A DNA stretch of 64,000 nt from Myxococcus sp. RHSTA-1-4 (GCF_020037125.1 NZ_JAIQDG010000003.1:124001-188000), one strand, 5' to 3'. Positions 32,282-41,286 are shown, counted from the first letter of the stretch. Program-made: numbers and translations. The notes: generated from the letters alone by a model not told the origin.

Positions 32282-33255
32282 GGGCGGCCCTCCTTCCGGC
32301 CACGCGGCGCACGGGGGACGTTCACCACCGGCGGCTGCAACTCCAGCCGTTCCCATTTCAGGCCCCGGCCGCTCGCGTCCACCACCTCCAGTCGCACCGA
32401 GGTGGCGTGGGTTTGGGATGGCTCTTCCCACTGCACCGCTATCCGCGCGCTTCTTCCGGGCGCCAGCCGCTCTGGCTCCATGACCACGGGCAGCAGCCGC
32501 GTCTCCTCCAGCGGCTCGCTCCGCGCGTTCAGCCTCACCAGCCGCGCGGAGTCCGCGAGCCATGGCGTACCTCCGGACGGGTTCTTTACTTCCGCGCCCA
32601 CCATCACCGTGGCTCCCGTGCGGAAGAGGGTGGCCCGCATCCACTCGAGCCCCATCTCCGTGGGCATCGCTTCCGGACGGTGGGCCCGGACGCCGTTGTC
32701 CGCGTCCATCTCCCCGGAGACGAAGAGGCCGCCCAACCCCGCCCGGGCGCACCGGGCGCGCAGCGGGGCCAGCCCGGCCTCCGTCGCGGCGCAGAGCCCA
32801 CGCAGCCTCGCCAGCTCGGAGACGAGCTGTTCCTCGGACCTTCCCTCGCGTACCACCTCCACCTGCAGGTCCGGCGCGTCCGGCTGTGAGGTGAGCACGA
32901 ACTCCACCTGCCGCGGAGCCTTGCCGTCCGCGAACCGCACCGCGAGGCGCAGCGCCGGGTTCACCGGGAACTCCACCGCGGGCCTGAGTACGAGCAACTC
33001 CTCGTTCACCTGGACGCGCGTGAACAGCCCCTGCAGGAGCCTGGTGTCCACGGACTCGCGCACCACCGGCGAGTCGAACAGGACCACCGTCGTCGTGTCC
33101 GGCGCCATCCGCAGCACGTGGGGAGTCGGCGCCTCGTCGCCCTTCAAGAGGATGACCCGCGCCTTCTGCCCGACGCTCTCCGGGGGCTGCGCCATGGCCA
33201 CCGTGCCCACCAGCACCATCCACACCGCCACCACCAACGATTCAGGTAGGGACAT
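32278..33255 (-). CDS. DUF2381-like secreted protein, kinase-locus partner 2
   Basis: A 325-residue protein related to TIGR02268/DUF2381: signal peptide (LVVAVWMVLVGTVAMA), N-terminal beta domain (TTTVVLFDSPVV...), a helical middle (SEEQLVSELARLRGLCAAT), and a C-terminal beta domain with SGGTPWLADSARL and a second strand set. Start ATG 33255 with AGGAGG about 9 bases upstream. It precedes the kinase and overlaps it by 4 bp, the reverse of the order at locus 1. Identity to the family is weaker than for the copy at 7 kb. Confidence 0.78.
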   Translation of the reverse strand: MSLPESLVVAVWMVLVGTVAMAQPPESVGQKARVILLKGDEAPTPHVLRMAPDTTTVVLFDSPVVRESVDTRLLQGLFTRVQVNEELLVLRPAVEFPVNPALRLAVRFADGKAPRQVEFVLTSQPDAPDLQVEVVREGRSEEQLVSELARLRGLCAATEAGLAPLRARCARAGLGGLFVSGEMDADNGVRAHRPEAMPTEMGLEWMRATLFRTGATVMVGAEVKNPSGGTPWLADSARLVRLNARSEPLEETRLLPVVMEPERLAPGRSARIAVQWEEPSQTHATSVRLEVVDASGRGLKWERLELQPPVVNVPRAPRGRKEGRP

Positions 33256-33394
33256 CCAATGAAGACCTCCTGAGTTGGAAGCTACCAGAGGTGGGTGACA
33301 CGCGGGAGGCACCGGAACGCACGCTCTGGCGAGCCCTTCCGGCCACGTTCATCTGAAGCGCCCCGTCTCTCCACGACGGGCTCGACCGGTCGTC

Positions 33395-33760
33395 GGACGT
33401 GGAATGGAACCTCCATTCCGCCTCCCCCTGGTTGGGGAGGGCTTCCGGGAAGCGTTCCAGGCCGAGTCTCCAGGCCGTCTGGGGACGTGGAATGGAACCT
33501 CCATTCCGCTCTCCCCCTGGTTGGGAGGGCTTCCGGGAAGCATCCAGGCCGAGTCTCCAGGCCGTCAGGCGGAACGTGGAATGGAACCTCCATTCCACTT
33601 TCCCCGGGGCCGGGACGGGGCGTCAGGGAGGAGTCCAGGCCGAGGCACCAGGGTGCTGCCCGGGTGTCCGACCTGGAATGGAACCTCCATTCCGCTTTCC
33701 CCGGGCCGGGCCGGGGCTTTCAGGGAGCAGTCCAGGCCGAGTCACCGAAACAGGGCACCC
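33395..33760. repeat. Palindromic repeat array, four copies at 88-97 bp spacing
   Basis: Four identical copies of the 19-bp palindrome GGAATGGAACCTCCATTCC at 33401-33419, 33489-33507, 33578-33596 and 33675-33693. Between them lie similar segments with a Pro/Gly-type sequence (ctccccctggttggg, gcttccgggaagc, tccaggccgagtctccaggccgt). The array fills the gap between the DUF2381 start (33255) and the transporter stop (33880); apart from it the 33256-33879 stretch holds nothing I recognise. Same core as at 22.2 kb. Confidence 0.93.
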
Positions 33761-33879
33761 TGCCGCCATCCCGGTCGATTCCAGGGAGCCGCTCGCCGGG
33801 AGAGGAACCACGTTGGAGCCAACCGCTCACCCGGCTCTCTCGCGCCGCCGAGCGGCACCGTGCCCGGGCGCGGGCCGCT

Positions 33880-34527
33880 TCAGCCGCCCGCGAGCCGGGA
33901 GCCAATCCAGTACAGGCCGAGCGCGCCCGACCCCAGCGCCACCACGCGGTGCACCCATGCGGTGAGGCGCTCGTTCAGACGGGACAGCCCTTCCGCGAAG
34001 AGCAGGCCCACCGCGCCCATACCGATGAGGATGCCCAGGGCGAAGCCGGGCAGGTACGTCCACGCGGCCAGGCCCGAGCTGCCGCCCATCAGCAGCGGGG
34101 GCAGGGCCAGGAGCAGCGAGCGCACGCCGCTGACGGCCATGAAGGCGCCGGCCGCGGTGCTCACCGTGTGCACGTGCTGGTGCGGCTCCTTCGAGTGGCC
34201 GGGCAGGTGCGGGTGCCCGTGGGAGAGGCTGTTGGGGAAGATGAGCGCCGCCGCCGCGAGGGCCAGCAGCACCGTGCCGCCGAACACCTCGGCCCAGCGC
34301 TCGAAGGTCTCCGACAGGCCCACGCCGGCCAGGAGGCAGAGGGCGGCGATTCCGCCCAGCATGGCCGCATGGCCCAGGGCGAAGCGCAGGGCCGTGGAGA
34401 TGGCGGCGCGCTTGCGGCCCCCGCCCAGCGTGCCGAGCGTGGCCATGGCGGCGCAGTGGTCCGGCCCCACCGCGTGGAGCAGGCCCTGGGAGACACCGAC
34501 CAGGAAGGCGAGGAGGATGGGTGACAC
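33880..34527 (-). CDS. NicO/HupE-like nickel-cobalt transporter
   Basis: A 215-residue polytopic membrane protein with about six helices. Near the N-terminus is LLHAVGPDHCAAMATLG, an HX4DH metal signature like that of nickel/cobalt transporters, followed by RFALGHAAMLGG with another helix-embedded His. A cytoplasmic or external loop is His-rich (SHGHPHLPGHSKEPHQHVH). Start GTG 34527 with an AGGGTG site about 10 bases upstream. Metal specificity cannot be told from sequence. Divergent from a His-rich lipoprotein gene. Confidence 0.8.
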   Translation of the reverse strand: MSPILLAFLVGVSQGLLHAVGPDHCAAMATLGTLGGGRKRAAISTALRFALGHAAMLGGIAALCLLAGVGLSETFERWAEVFGGTVLLALAAAALIFPNSLSHGHPHLPGHSKEPHQHVHTVSTAAGAFMAVSGVRSLLLALPPLLMGGSSGLAAWTYLPGFALGILIGMGAVGLLFAEGLSRLNERLTAWVHRVVALGSGALGLYWIGSRLAGG

Positions 34528-34588
34528 GACGCGGCACCCTACTCGTGCTTCAATCGGGAGGCCAGCAGGACAGGAGGACCCACGTTTC

Positions 34589-35116
34589 ATGAGGATTGCC
34601 ACCCGACGGTTCGCGGCCGCCCTGCCGCTCACGCTCTGCCTGCTCGTCGCACCCGGGTGCGACGAGGGCCCCGAGCAACTCCGGGACGCCGAGACGGAGT
34701 ACCGGGCGCTCATCGACCGCAAGGTGCCGCCGAAGGACCCCGCCTGGGACGCCGTCATCGCCGCCCTGGAGGCGGTGCCCCGCGACTCGAAGGCCCGGCC
34801 CGAGGCGGAGCGGCGGCTGGCGGCCATCCGCGCCCTCCGGAGCGAGCTGCCTCCACGTCCCCTGGCGACGCCGGGCGCGACGGGCCCGGGCACGGACGCG
34901 GTGGACGCCAAACGCGCCGCGTGCGAGGCGCTGGCGCAGAAGCTGGGACAGGCGCGCGACGAGAAGGCGCGCGAGCCGCTGCAGCAGGCGCTGGCGCAAT
35001 GCCGCGCGGACCTCACCCGGCTGGAGGCCCATGGCCATCCCCCGGGGGAGCAGGGCCACGAGCACGGCGGGGAGACCCAGGGTAGCGGCAGCGGGAGTGA
35101 CGACGCTGGACGTTGA
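34589..35116 (+). CDS. Lipoprotein with His-rich C-terminus
   Basis: A 175-residue lipoprotein: signal peptide with lipobox LVAPGC (Cys24), a helical charged body (AETEYRALIDRKVPPKD, EAERRLAAIRALRSEL, ACEALAQKLGQARDEK) with two Cys, and a C-terminal metal-binding-like tail GHPPGEQGHEHGGE. AGGAGG precedes the ATG at 34589. It is divergent from the NicO-like transporter with only 61 bp between, so a shared role in periplasmic metal handling is plausible but inferred. Confidence 0.75.
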   Translation: MRIATRRFAAALPLTLCLLVAPGCDEGPEQLRDAETEYRALIDRKVPPKDPAWDAVIAALEAVPRDSKARPEAERRLAAIRALRSELPPRPLATPGATGPGTDAVDAKRAACEALAQKLGQARDEKAREPLQQALAQCRADLTRLEAHGHPPGEQGHEHGGETQGSGSGSDDAGR

Positions 35117-35148
35117 GTGACGCCCGGGTTTGTGCTTGATGAAGGGGC

Positions 35149-35796
35149 ATGCCCATGCCCCAAGCAGGTGACCCGGCCCCCGGTTTCCAGCTCCCCGACC
35201 AGGACGGCAACTCCGTGACGCTGTCCCAGTTCGCGGGGAAGAACGTCGTCCTCTACTTCTATCCGAAGGACAACACCCCCGGCTGCACCACGGAGGCGTG
35301 TGCCTTCCGCGACGAGCACTCGGCGCTCGGCGCCGCCGGCGCGGTGGTGCTCGGCGTGTCCATGGACAGCGCCGCGAGCCACCAGAAGTTCGCGACGAAG
35401 TACAGCCTGCCCTTCCCCCTGCTGGCGGACACGGACCACAAGCTGGCCGAGGCCTATGGCGTCTGGGGCGAGAAGTCGCTGTACGGCCGCAAGTTCCTCG
35501 GCATCACCCGCGCCACCTTCCTCATCGGCCCGGATGGACGGGTGAAGCAGGTGTGGCCGAAGGTGAAGGTCAACGGCCACGTGGGTGAGGTGCTCGCCGC
35601 GCTGGGCGGCCAGGGCACGGCTCCGGCCGCGAGCGCCGCCGGGGCTCCCGCGCCCGCGCCGAAGAAGAAGGCCGCGGGTGGCAAGGCGGTGAAGAAGGCG
35701 GCGCCGGCGAAGAAGGCCATGAAGAAAACCGCACCGGCGAAGAAGGCCGCCGCACGCAAGGCCCCCGTGAAGGGTGCTGCCCGCGCCCGCCGCTAG
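35149..35796 (+). CDS. Peroxiredoxin (Bcp/PrxQ type) with Lys/Ala-rich tail
   Basis: A 215-residue thiol peroxidase. Residues 1-155 are a complete Bcp: peroxidatic Cys in KDNTPGCTTEACAFRD with the resolving Cys five residues later, GVSMDSAASHQKFATKY, FPLLADTDHKLAEAYGV and TFLIGPDGRVKQVW. The extra C-terminal 60 residues are built of KKAAPAKKA-type repeats like the tails of histone H1 or some bacterial HU proteins, which would bind DNA or other polyanions. ATG 35149, with a second ATG two codons on. Confidence 0.92.
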   Translation: MPMPQAGDPAPGFQLPDQDGNSVTLSQFAGKNVVLYFYPKDNTPGCTTEACAFRDEHSALGAAGAVVLGVSMDSAASHQKFATKYSLPFPLLADTDHKLAEAYGVWGEKSLYGRKFLGITRATFLIGPDGRVKQVWPKVKVNGHVGEVLAALGGQGTAPAASAAGAPAPAPKKKAAGGKAVKKAAPAKKAMKKTAPAKKAAARKAPVKGAARARR

Positions 35797-35920
35797 AGCT
35801 ATATCTGTCTGTGCACGGGCGGCCGAGCGGGCCGTCCTGGAGTCGCCCCGTGGTTCGGACACCCGGCGTGCCCATCCCTCGGGTGACGGAAACCCGGTTG
35901 CGGTATTTCGGAGGAGTGAC

Positions 35921-36409
35921 ATGCGCGAGGGGAGTTCGAAGCGTTGGTTCGCGGCGGCGGTGACGGTGGGGCTGCTGCTGGGCACGGGCTGCGGTGGGTT
36001 GCCCGAGACGGGTGGCAAGCTGCCCGAGGAGTCGCGGGGCAATGCCTTCGGCCAGCGGGGCAACCAGCCGCCGGCCCTCAAGGACATGGAGGGCGGCCAG
36101 ACCCAGGAGCAGCTCCCTGCCTGGACGATGACGGCGGGCCGTGGCTACAACGGCACCATCCGCCAGATTGGCTCCAGCATCGACCCGCGCACGCCCCAGA
36201 CGAGTGGCCAGGAGAACAAGTCCCTCTGGGATGATGCCGGGAAGATGATGCAGCACCGGCAGTCCACCCTGGGTGCCAACTATGCGCCGGCCTCGCAGGG
36301 GCTGGGCGGCGAGGACGGGGCCGAGCAGGGCAACGGGACATACCGCAACCGCGGCGCGGGCTACGCCCCGCTGGAGTGGCAGGACCGGAACGAGCGGAAG
36401 CGGCGCTGA
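35921..36409 (+). CDS. Hypothetical lipoprotein, Gly/Gln-rich (1)
   Basis: A 162-residue lipoprotein with lipobox LLGTGC and a mature part rich in Gly, Gln, Asn and Arg, with no predicted compact domain beyond a short WTMTAGRGYNGTIRQIGSS segment. GAGGAG sits just before the ATG at 35921. It is followed 107 bp later by a second lipoprotein of similar composition and probably shares its transcript. No family recognised. Confidence 0.7.
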   Translation: MREGSSKRWFAAAVTVGLLLGTGCGGLPETGGKLPEESRGNAFGQRGNQPPALKDMEGGQTQEQLPAWTMTAGRGYNGTIRQIGSSIDPRTPQTSGQENKSLWDDAGKMMQHRQSTLGANYAPASQGLGGEDGAEQGNGTYRNRGAGYAPLEWQDRNERKRR

Positions 36410-36516
36410 ACGGGCCAGGGGGCGCCTGTCCGCCCCCTCGCCAACTCCCTGCGGCCCTCGCGGGTGCCCATCCCTCTGGGGAGCACACGGCTCCACCAGA
36501 GGAGAGGGACAGGGAC

Positions 36517-37056
36517 ATGGACCAGGGACGTTTCCGCCGCTGGCTGTTGCTGCCGGGCGCGCTGGCCGCGGCCGCGCTGCTGGGCACCGCCTGCGAGCGT
36601 GAGAAGCCGCTGCCGAGGGTGGGCAGCGACTACGAGGGCGTCGCCAACGATCAGCAGCCCACCGAGAGCTTCAGGCCGGGCCAGCAGCAGCCGCAGCCGA
36701 AACAGGGCGGCTGGGAGGACCCCGGCTCCGGGCAGCCCGCCACGGGCGGCGCGGGACACGACGACGAGCAGCAGGGTGCCGGCACCACGCCCGACGAGTT
36801 CCGCCGCTCGCAGCAGGTGCCTTCGCCGGGCCAGGAAGACCAGCCGGGACCGCAGGACCGCTCCGGTGCGCAGGGCAGCCAGGGTGGCATCGGCGCGCCC
36901 GGATTCACCACGCCCCAGGAGCAGCCCACGGACCAGGGCGGCACGCGTCAGTTCGAGGAGTCCAGCGGTACGAGCAGCTCGACGATGCAGCGGGGCACCG
37001 AGCAGGGCCCGCGCAGCCCGCCGAAAATCGACACGGAGGAGGCGCCGAAGCAGTAG
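36517..37056 (+). CDS. Hypothetical lipoprotein, Gln/Pro/Gly-rich (2)
   Basis: A 179-residue lipoprotein: signal peptide with lipobox LLGTAC, then a long disordered sequence rich in Gln, Gly, Pro and Ser (RPGQQQPQPKQGG, PGQEDQPGPQDRSG). ATG 36517 follows a purine run (gaggagagggacaggg). It resembles the preceding lipoprotein in design, so the two may be surface-exposed partners; function unknown. Confidence 0.7.
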   Translation: MDQGRFRRWLLLPGALAAAALLGTACEREKPLPRVGSDYEGVANDQQPTESFRPGQQQPQPKQGGWEDPGSGQPATGGAGHDDEQQGAGTTPDEFRRSQQVPSPGQEDQPGPQDRSGAQGSQGGIGAPGFTTPQEQPTDQGGTRQFEESSGTSSSTMQRGTEQGPRSPPKIDTEEAPKQ

Positions 37057-37063
37057 CGCCCCC

Positions 37064-37082
37064 GCGTCCCTCAACGGGACGC
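37064..37082. terminator. Hairpin between convergent lipoprotein and nagZ genes
   Basis: GCGTCCC-TCAAC-GGGACGC, a perfect 7-bp stem with a 5-base loop between the two stop codons; it could end transcription in both directions. No U-tract follows. Confidence 0.5.
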
Positions 37083-38177
37083 CAGCATCACCTCGGTGGG
37101 GTCCTTGCCAACGAAACCGCTGGCGAGGCCCTCGGCGAGCGCGTGGTGCTCGGCGCCGCCCAGCGTGGCGAGCCGGTCCTCCGCCGGGTGCGCGAAGCGG
37201 GCCGCGAGCGCGTCCAGCCGCCGGTGCGCCTCGGTGATTCGCTCGCGCGGGACGCGGCCGGACTCCACCGCCTTCACCAGCGCTTCAATCGCCCGGCGCT
37301 GCACGTCCGCGCGGTGGCACACGAGGAACAGGTCCACGCCCGCGAGCGTGCCCTGCACCGTGGCCTCCTCCACGGAGTAGTGGTCGGCGATGGCCTTCAT
37401 CTCCAGGTCGTCGCTGACGAGCACCCCGTCGAAGCCCAGCTCCTCGCGCAGCACGCCCTTGAGCACGCGCTGGCTCATGGTGGCGGGCACGCCCGGGTCC
37501 AGCGCGTCGAAGAGGACGTGTGCCGTCATCAGTGAGGCCAGTCCCGCCCGGGCGAAGGCGCGGAAGGGCACCAGCTCCACGCGCCGCAGCCGCTCCAGGT
37601 CATGCGGCAGCCGGGGCAGCGTCAGGTGGCTGTCCGTGGTGGTGTCGCCATGGCCGGGGAAGTGCTTGCCACACGAGGCCACGCCGCCGGCCTCCAGCCC
37701 GCGCGCCAGCGCCACGCCCAGCCGCGCCGTCTCCTCCGCGTCCCGGCTGAAGCTGCGGTCGCCGATGACGGGGTTGGCCGGGTTGGTGTCCACGTCCAGC
37801 ACCGGCGCGAAGTCCCAGTCGAAGCCCACCGCGCGCAGCTCGTGCGCCAGCAGCCGGCCCACGCGCTCCACCAGGGCCGCGTCCCCGCGCTGTCCCAGCT
37901 CGCGCATGGGGGGCAGCGTGGTGAAGGGCGCGCCGCGCAGCCGGGCCACCCGGCCGCCCTCCTGGTCCACCGACAGGATGAAGGGCCGGCCCGCGCGCGC
38001 CTTCAGCTCGCGGCACAGCGCCGCCGTCTCCTGGGCGGTGCCCACGTTGCGCTTGAAGAGGATGGCGCCGTAGATGCCGTCGTCCATCAGCGCGGCGAGG
38101 TCGCCGTCGATGCGGGTTCCGGGGAAGCCCACCATGAAGAGGCGGGCGCAGTCGCGGTAGAGGGCGGAGGCTGTCAC
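37071..38177 (-). CDS. nagZ: Beta-N-acetylhexosaminidase (glycoside hydrolase 3)
   Basis: A 368-residue GH3 enzyme that removes N-acetylglucosamine from muropeptides in cell-wall recycling. Diagnostic blocks: FMVGFPG, GAILFKRNVG, LSVDQEGGRVARL, DFAPVLDVDTNPANPVIGDRSF, and the NagZ catalytic loop CGKHFPGHGDTTTDSHLTLP with His/Asp pair; the nucleophile Asp lies in VLVSDDLEMKAI. The GTG at 38177 gives a product of the usual length without signal peptide; upstream reading is low-complexity. Single gene, convergent with the lipoprotein pair. Confidence 0.93.
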   Translation of the reverse strand: MTASALYRDCARLFMVGFPGTRIDGDLAALMDDGIYGAILFKRNVGTAQETAALCRELKARAGRPFILSVDQEGGRVARLRGAPFTTLPPMRELGQRGDAALVERVGRLLAHELRAVGFDWDFAPVLDVDTNPANPVIGDRSFSRDAEETARLGVALARGLEAGGVASCGKHFPGHGDTTTDSHLTLPRLPHDLERLRRVELVPFRAFARAGLASLMTAHVLFDALDPGVPATMSQRVLKGVLREELGFDGVLVSDDLEMKAIADHYSVEEATVQGTLAGVDLFLVCHRADVQRRAIEALVKAVESGRVPRERITEAHRRLDALAARFAHPAEDRLATLGGAEHHALAEGLASGFVGKDPTEVMLASR

Positions 38178-38415
38178 GGCGCGCAGTCTGGCAGAACCCG
38201 GGCCCGCGCTGGGGGCCGGTGAGGGTGGCCGTCGTCGGCTGCCTGTCAGGTCGCGGAGCGCGGAGCCAGGCACTCCAGGGTCACCGCTGCCCCGGTCCTC
38301 CCGCGCCGTCCGGTGACGGAAGGGGCTCGGCGCGCGTGACCTGGGTTGCACGGTACACCTTTTATTCTGGACCGCTTCGTGAGCTGCTTCGGGGCTTCCC
38401 CCTCACGGAGGTTCC

Positions 38416-39792
38416 ATGCAGATGTCTTCCAGAAAAGGCTGGGCGCTCGCGGCCGCCTGCGCCGTGTTGCTCGGCGCGAGTGGTGACGCGCTGGCCACGG
38501 CGGGTGTCGTGTTCGTCCACGGCACGGGTGACCAGTCGCCGAGCTCGGCGGTGGGTTACTGGACGCAGCCGTCCATCGACACCATGCGCAACGGCCGCCC
38601 CTATCTCGTCGTGGGCTATCCCGGCGCGAGCTGCGCGGGCTACAGCCAGTGTAGCTGGGGCTCCATCGTCGACCAGATTGTCCCCTGGGTGAACGCCAAC
38701 GGCATCACCAGCTTCACCGTCATCACCCATTCCAACGGCTCCAGCCCGCTGCGCTACATGCTGGGCCACACCGGCGCGGTGAGCGCGAAGGGCTACCCGG
38801 TCAGCGCGGTGACGAGCAAGATTTCGCAGGTCATCTTCTCCGCGCCGGACCTGACGGGCACGCCGCTGGCGGACCAGGTGACGACGAGCGGCTCCTTCCT
38901 GAACATCGCCAACAGCGTCGTCGAGTTCTTCGGCGGCGGCAGCTACAACAACCCGGCGGTGGTGCAGCAGCGCACGGACAACATGCGCGTGTTCAACTCG
39001 AACGGGACGTTCGCCGGCTCGTACGGGGCGACGACGGTGGGCGGCAAGCCCATCTCCGTGGTGCGCGGCAACCGCGTCTACGCCAACCTCTTCTCCAGCG
39101 ACGCGCACTGCGGCGGCTACCTCTACACGATTGGCCTCAAGGCGGCGGCGCTGCTCGGCTGGGGCAGCTTCAACGCCGGCACGGACGGCTTCATCGGCAA
39201 TGACAGCTCGGGGTACTTCGGCAACATCATCATCGACGACGGCCGGCTGAACCACCACCAGTCGCGCCGGAGCTGCCACAACAGCGGCAACATCATCGGG
39301 CAGAAGGTGGCGAACGCGCCCATCCCCGCGCCTTCCGCTCAGACGTGGACGCCCGAGACGAACGTGGCCGCCGCGGGGCAGGCCTGCAACAACTACTACT
39401 CGGGCTACGCGACGGACTTCATGACGGGCAACACGGTGTGGAAGTACGGGTGCTCGGCCAGCCAGCTCAACAACGGCTACGTGGAGCCGGACTGCCTCAT
39501 CGCCTACGGCTACTCGAGCAGCTACCGCATTCCCAGCACCGCGAGCTGGAACCCGTACCTCAACGCCAACTACTACCCGACGTGGAGCCAGGTGTGTCCC
39601 GACTCGTGGGCGGGCGACGGCATCTGCGACGCGTGCCTCGTGGCGAAGTACGGCTTCGACGCCACCACGGGCGCGTCGGGCGCGAATGACTGCGTGCAGG
39701 CGCCTCCGGGCGGCTCCAACTGGTGCGGTGCCCTGGCGTACGACACGTACTGGGGCGTGCACAACTACGTCGTCGTCGAGGCGCTTCACTGA
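38416..39792 (+). CDS. Secreted alpha/beta-hydrolase-like protein
   Basis: A 458-residue exported protein: signal peptide (GWALAAACAVLLGASGDALA), then VFVHGTGD (oxyanion-type HG motif) and TVITHSNGSSPLRYML, where the Ser in HSNGS stands at the nucleophile elbow, so a lipase-like or esterase-like fold is probable. The C-terminal 140 residues are rich in Tyr, Asn and Cys (at least eight Cys), suggesting an extracellular disulfide-rich module. GGAGG precedes ATG 38416. It is followed at once by a second exported protein (TGATG overlap possible). Confidence 0.78.
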   Translation: MQMSSRKGWALAAACAVLLGASGDALATAGVVFVHGTGDQSPSSAVGYWTQPSIDTMRNGRPYLVVGYPGASCAGYSQCSWGSIVDQIVPWVNANGITSFTVITHSNGSSPLRYMLGHTGAVSAKGYPVSAVTSKISQVIFSAPDLTGTPLADQVTTSGSFLNIANSVVEFFGGGSYNNPAVVQQRTDNMRVFNSNGTFAGSYGATTVGGKPISVVRGNRVYANLFSSDAHCGGYLYTIGLKAAALLGWGSFNAGTDGFIGNDSSGYFGNIIIDDGRLNHHQSRRSCHNSGNIIGQKVANAPIPAPSAQTWTPETNVAAAGQACNNYYSGYATDFMTGNTVWKYGCSASQLNNGYVEPDCLIAYGYSSSYRIPSTASWNPYLNANYYPTWSQVCPDSWAGDGICDACLVAKYGFDATTGASGANDCVQAPPGGSNWCGALAYDTYWGVHNYVVVEALH

Positions 39793-39812
39793 TGTGGACC
39801 TGGAGAAAACAC

Positions 39813-41192
39813 ATGAACTTCCCTCACCGTTTCGTCAGGTCCGCCGGCCTCGCGCTGGCCGTCGCCATCCTCGGTTTCACCCCGGAGTCCGCCATGGCGG
39901 GCGACATGCAGCGCGCCTCGGGCGCTTCACTCGTGGCGGGTGACGTGGCCCCGGGCCGGCTGTTCGGCCGCGACGTGCGCGAGGGCATCGGCCCCGGGCG
40001 CGTCTCGGTGTCCAACCCGTCGTCGCCGAAGCTGCCGCTGGCGGAGCCGCTCGCGCCCGAGACGCGGCGCTCGAAGTCCACGGTGCTGCACGTGCCGCCG
40101 GGCTCGGTTCCCACGCAGCTTTCGCTGCCCATCGACACGCCGGACGAGGCGTGGGTGATGTTCATCCCCAGGGGCGACAACGCCAAGGCCGGCGAGGAGG
40201 CGCTGCGCGAGGTGACGATGCTGGACCCGCAGGGCCGCCGCGCGGACCTGAAGGCGGAGCGCGCGGCGAACGCGCAGCTCGGCGTGGATGCCTCGAAGCT
40301 CAAGTCCCAGGGCATCACCCGGCCCATCACGATGCTGCGGCTGGACCGGGAGATGGGGCGGGGCCGCTACAAGGTCGAGGTGGGGCGCAAGGCGGCGGAG
40401 CTGGGCATGGCCGTGGAGGTGCGCGTGCCCACGTCGAGCATCGAGCTGTCGCTGACGGCCTCCGCGATGCAGCTCTTCCCCGGGGACGACGGCTACGTGA
40501 CGGTGGGACTCCAGTCGGACGCGAAGGTGGACCACGTGCGCTACGAGGCCGTGCTCTACACGCCGCGCTTCGAGAAGGACCGCGTGGTGCCGGTGGTGAA
40601 GGTGGGCAACGAGCACCGGGCCCTGGTGTCGCGGGTGATGAACGAGAAGGACGAGCCGGGCGCATGGGTGCTGGAAGTGCGCGCGGTGGGCTCGGCGGGC
40701 GGGCAGGACTTCGACCGGCTGGGGCAGACGTCCTTCGGCTTCGCGGTGCCGACGGCGCGTTTCGACTCGGTGGGCCGCGCGCGGCTGGTGCGTGACGCGG
40801 GCGGGAAGGTGACGGCGCTGGAGGTGGACGTGGTGCTGGAGAGCGCGGCCGTGGACCGCTACGAGGTGACGGGCACGCTGGTGGCGACGGACGCGAAGGG
40901 CGTGGAGCGCCCGGTGGCCGAGGCGCAGGTGACGGACCAGCTCGGCGCGGGGACGCACACGCTGACGCTGCGCTTCGAGGCGGGGCATGCCGGCCTGTCG
41001 AAGCTGGACGGCACGTATGCGCTGAAGGACCTGCGGCTCTTCTCGCTGGGCACCAACACGCTGTACCACCGGCTGGCGCAGGGGCTCGGCGTCCGCTTCC
41101 CTGCGGTGCGGGCGTCCGAGCTCGCGGCGGCGGAGGTGACGCCCGCCATCGAGAACCTGCTGCGCGAGGGTGAGTTCAACCTCGTGCCGTGA
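39813..41192 (+). CDS. Secreted beta-rich protein paired with the hydrolase
   Basis: A 459-residue exported protein of unknown function. Signal peptide (LALAVAILGFTPESAMA), an N-terminal region with APETRRSKSTVLHVPPG, then several Ig-like or beta-sandwich stretches (VEVRVPTSSIELSLTAS, YVTVGLQSDAKVDHVRYEA, ALEVDVVLESAAVDRYEVTG). ATG 39813 has TGGAGA in front and gives a normal signal peptide; an ATG at 39792 overlaps the hydrolase stop. Its place suggests a role tied to the hydrolase (inhibitor, chaperone or partner), which is inference. Confidence 0.75.
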   Translation: MNFPHRFVRSAGLALAVAILGFTPESAMAGDMQRASGASLVAGDVAPGRLFGRDVREGIGPGRVSVSNPSSPKLPLAEPLAPETRRSKSTVLHVPPGSVPTQLSLPIDTPDEAWVMFIPRGDNAKAGEEALREVTMLDPQGRRADLKAERAANAQLGVDASKLKSQGITRPITMLRLDREMGRGRYKVEVGRKAAELGMAVEVRVPTSSIELSLTASAMQLFPGDDGYVTVGLQSDAKVDHVRYEAVLYTPRFEKDRVVPVVKVGNEHRALVSRVMNEKDEPGAWVLEVRAVGSAGGQDFDRLGQTSFGFAVPTARFDSVGRARLVRDAGGKVTALEVDVVLESAAVDRYEVTGTLVATDAKGVERPVAEAQVTDQLGAGTHTLTLRFEAGHAGLSKLDGTYALKDLRLFSLGTNTLYHRLAQGLGVRFPAVRASELAAAEVTPAIENLLREGEFNLVP

Positions 41193-41200
41193 TGCAACCG

Positions 41201-41232
41201 ACGCTGGAGGCCCGTCACCGGGCCTCCGGCGT
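41201..41232 (+). terminator. Strong hairpin after the hydrolase operon
   Basis: Inverted repeat with arms ACGCTGGAGGCCCG and CGGGCCTCCGGCGT around TCAC: nine perfect GC-rich pairs, one mismatch, then four more pairs. It starts 8 bases after the stop codon. No T-run follows, as is usual in this GC-rich DNA. Confidence 0.7.
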
Positions 41233-41286
41233 CCCCCGGCCGTTCTCCTGGATGGAGAGGCCCCTGCTTCGCCGGGCCTGCCCGGC

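Noticed and set aside
33295..34524. Plus-strand reading of about 409 residues through the palindromic array and the NicO-like gene
   Set aside because: Shadow of the repeats and of the transporter on the other strand; the repeats are open in several frames.
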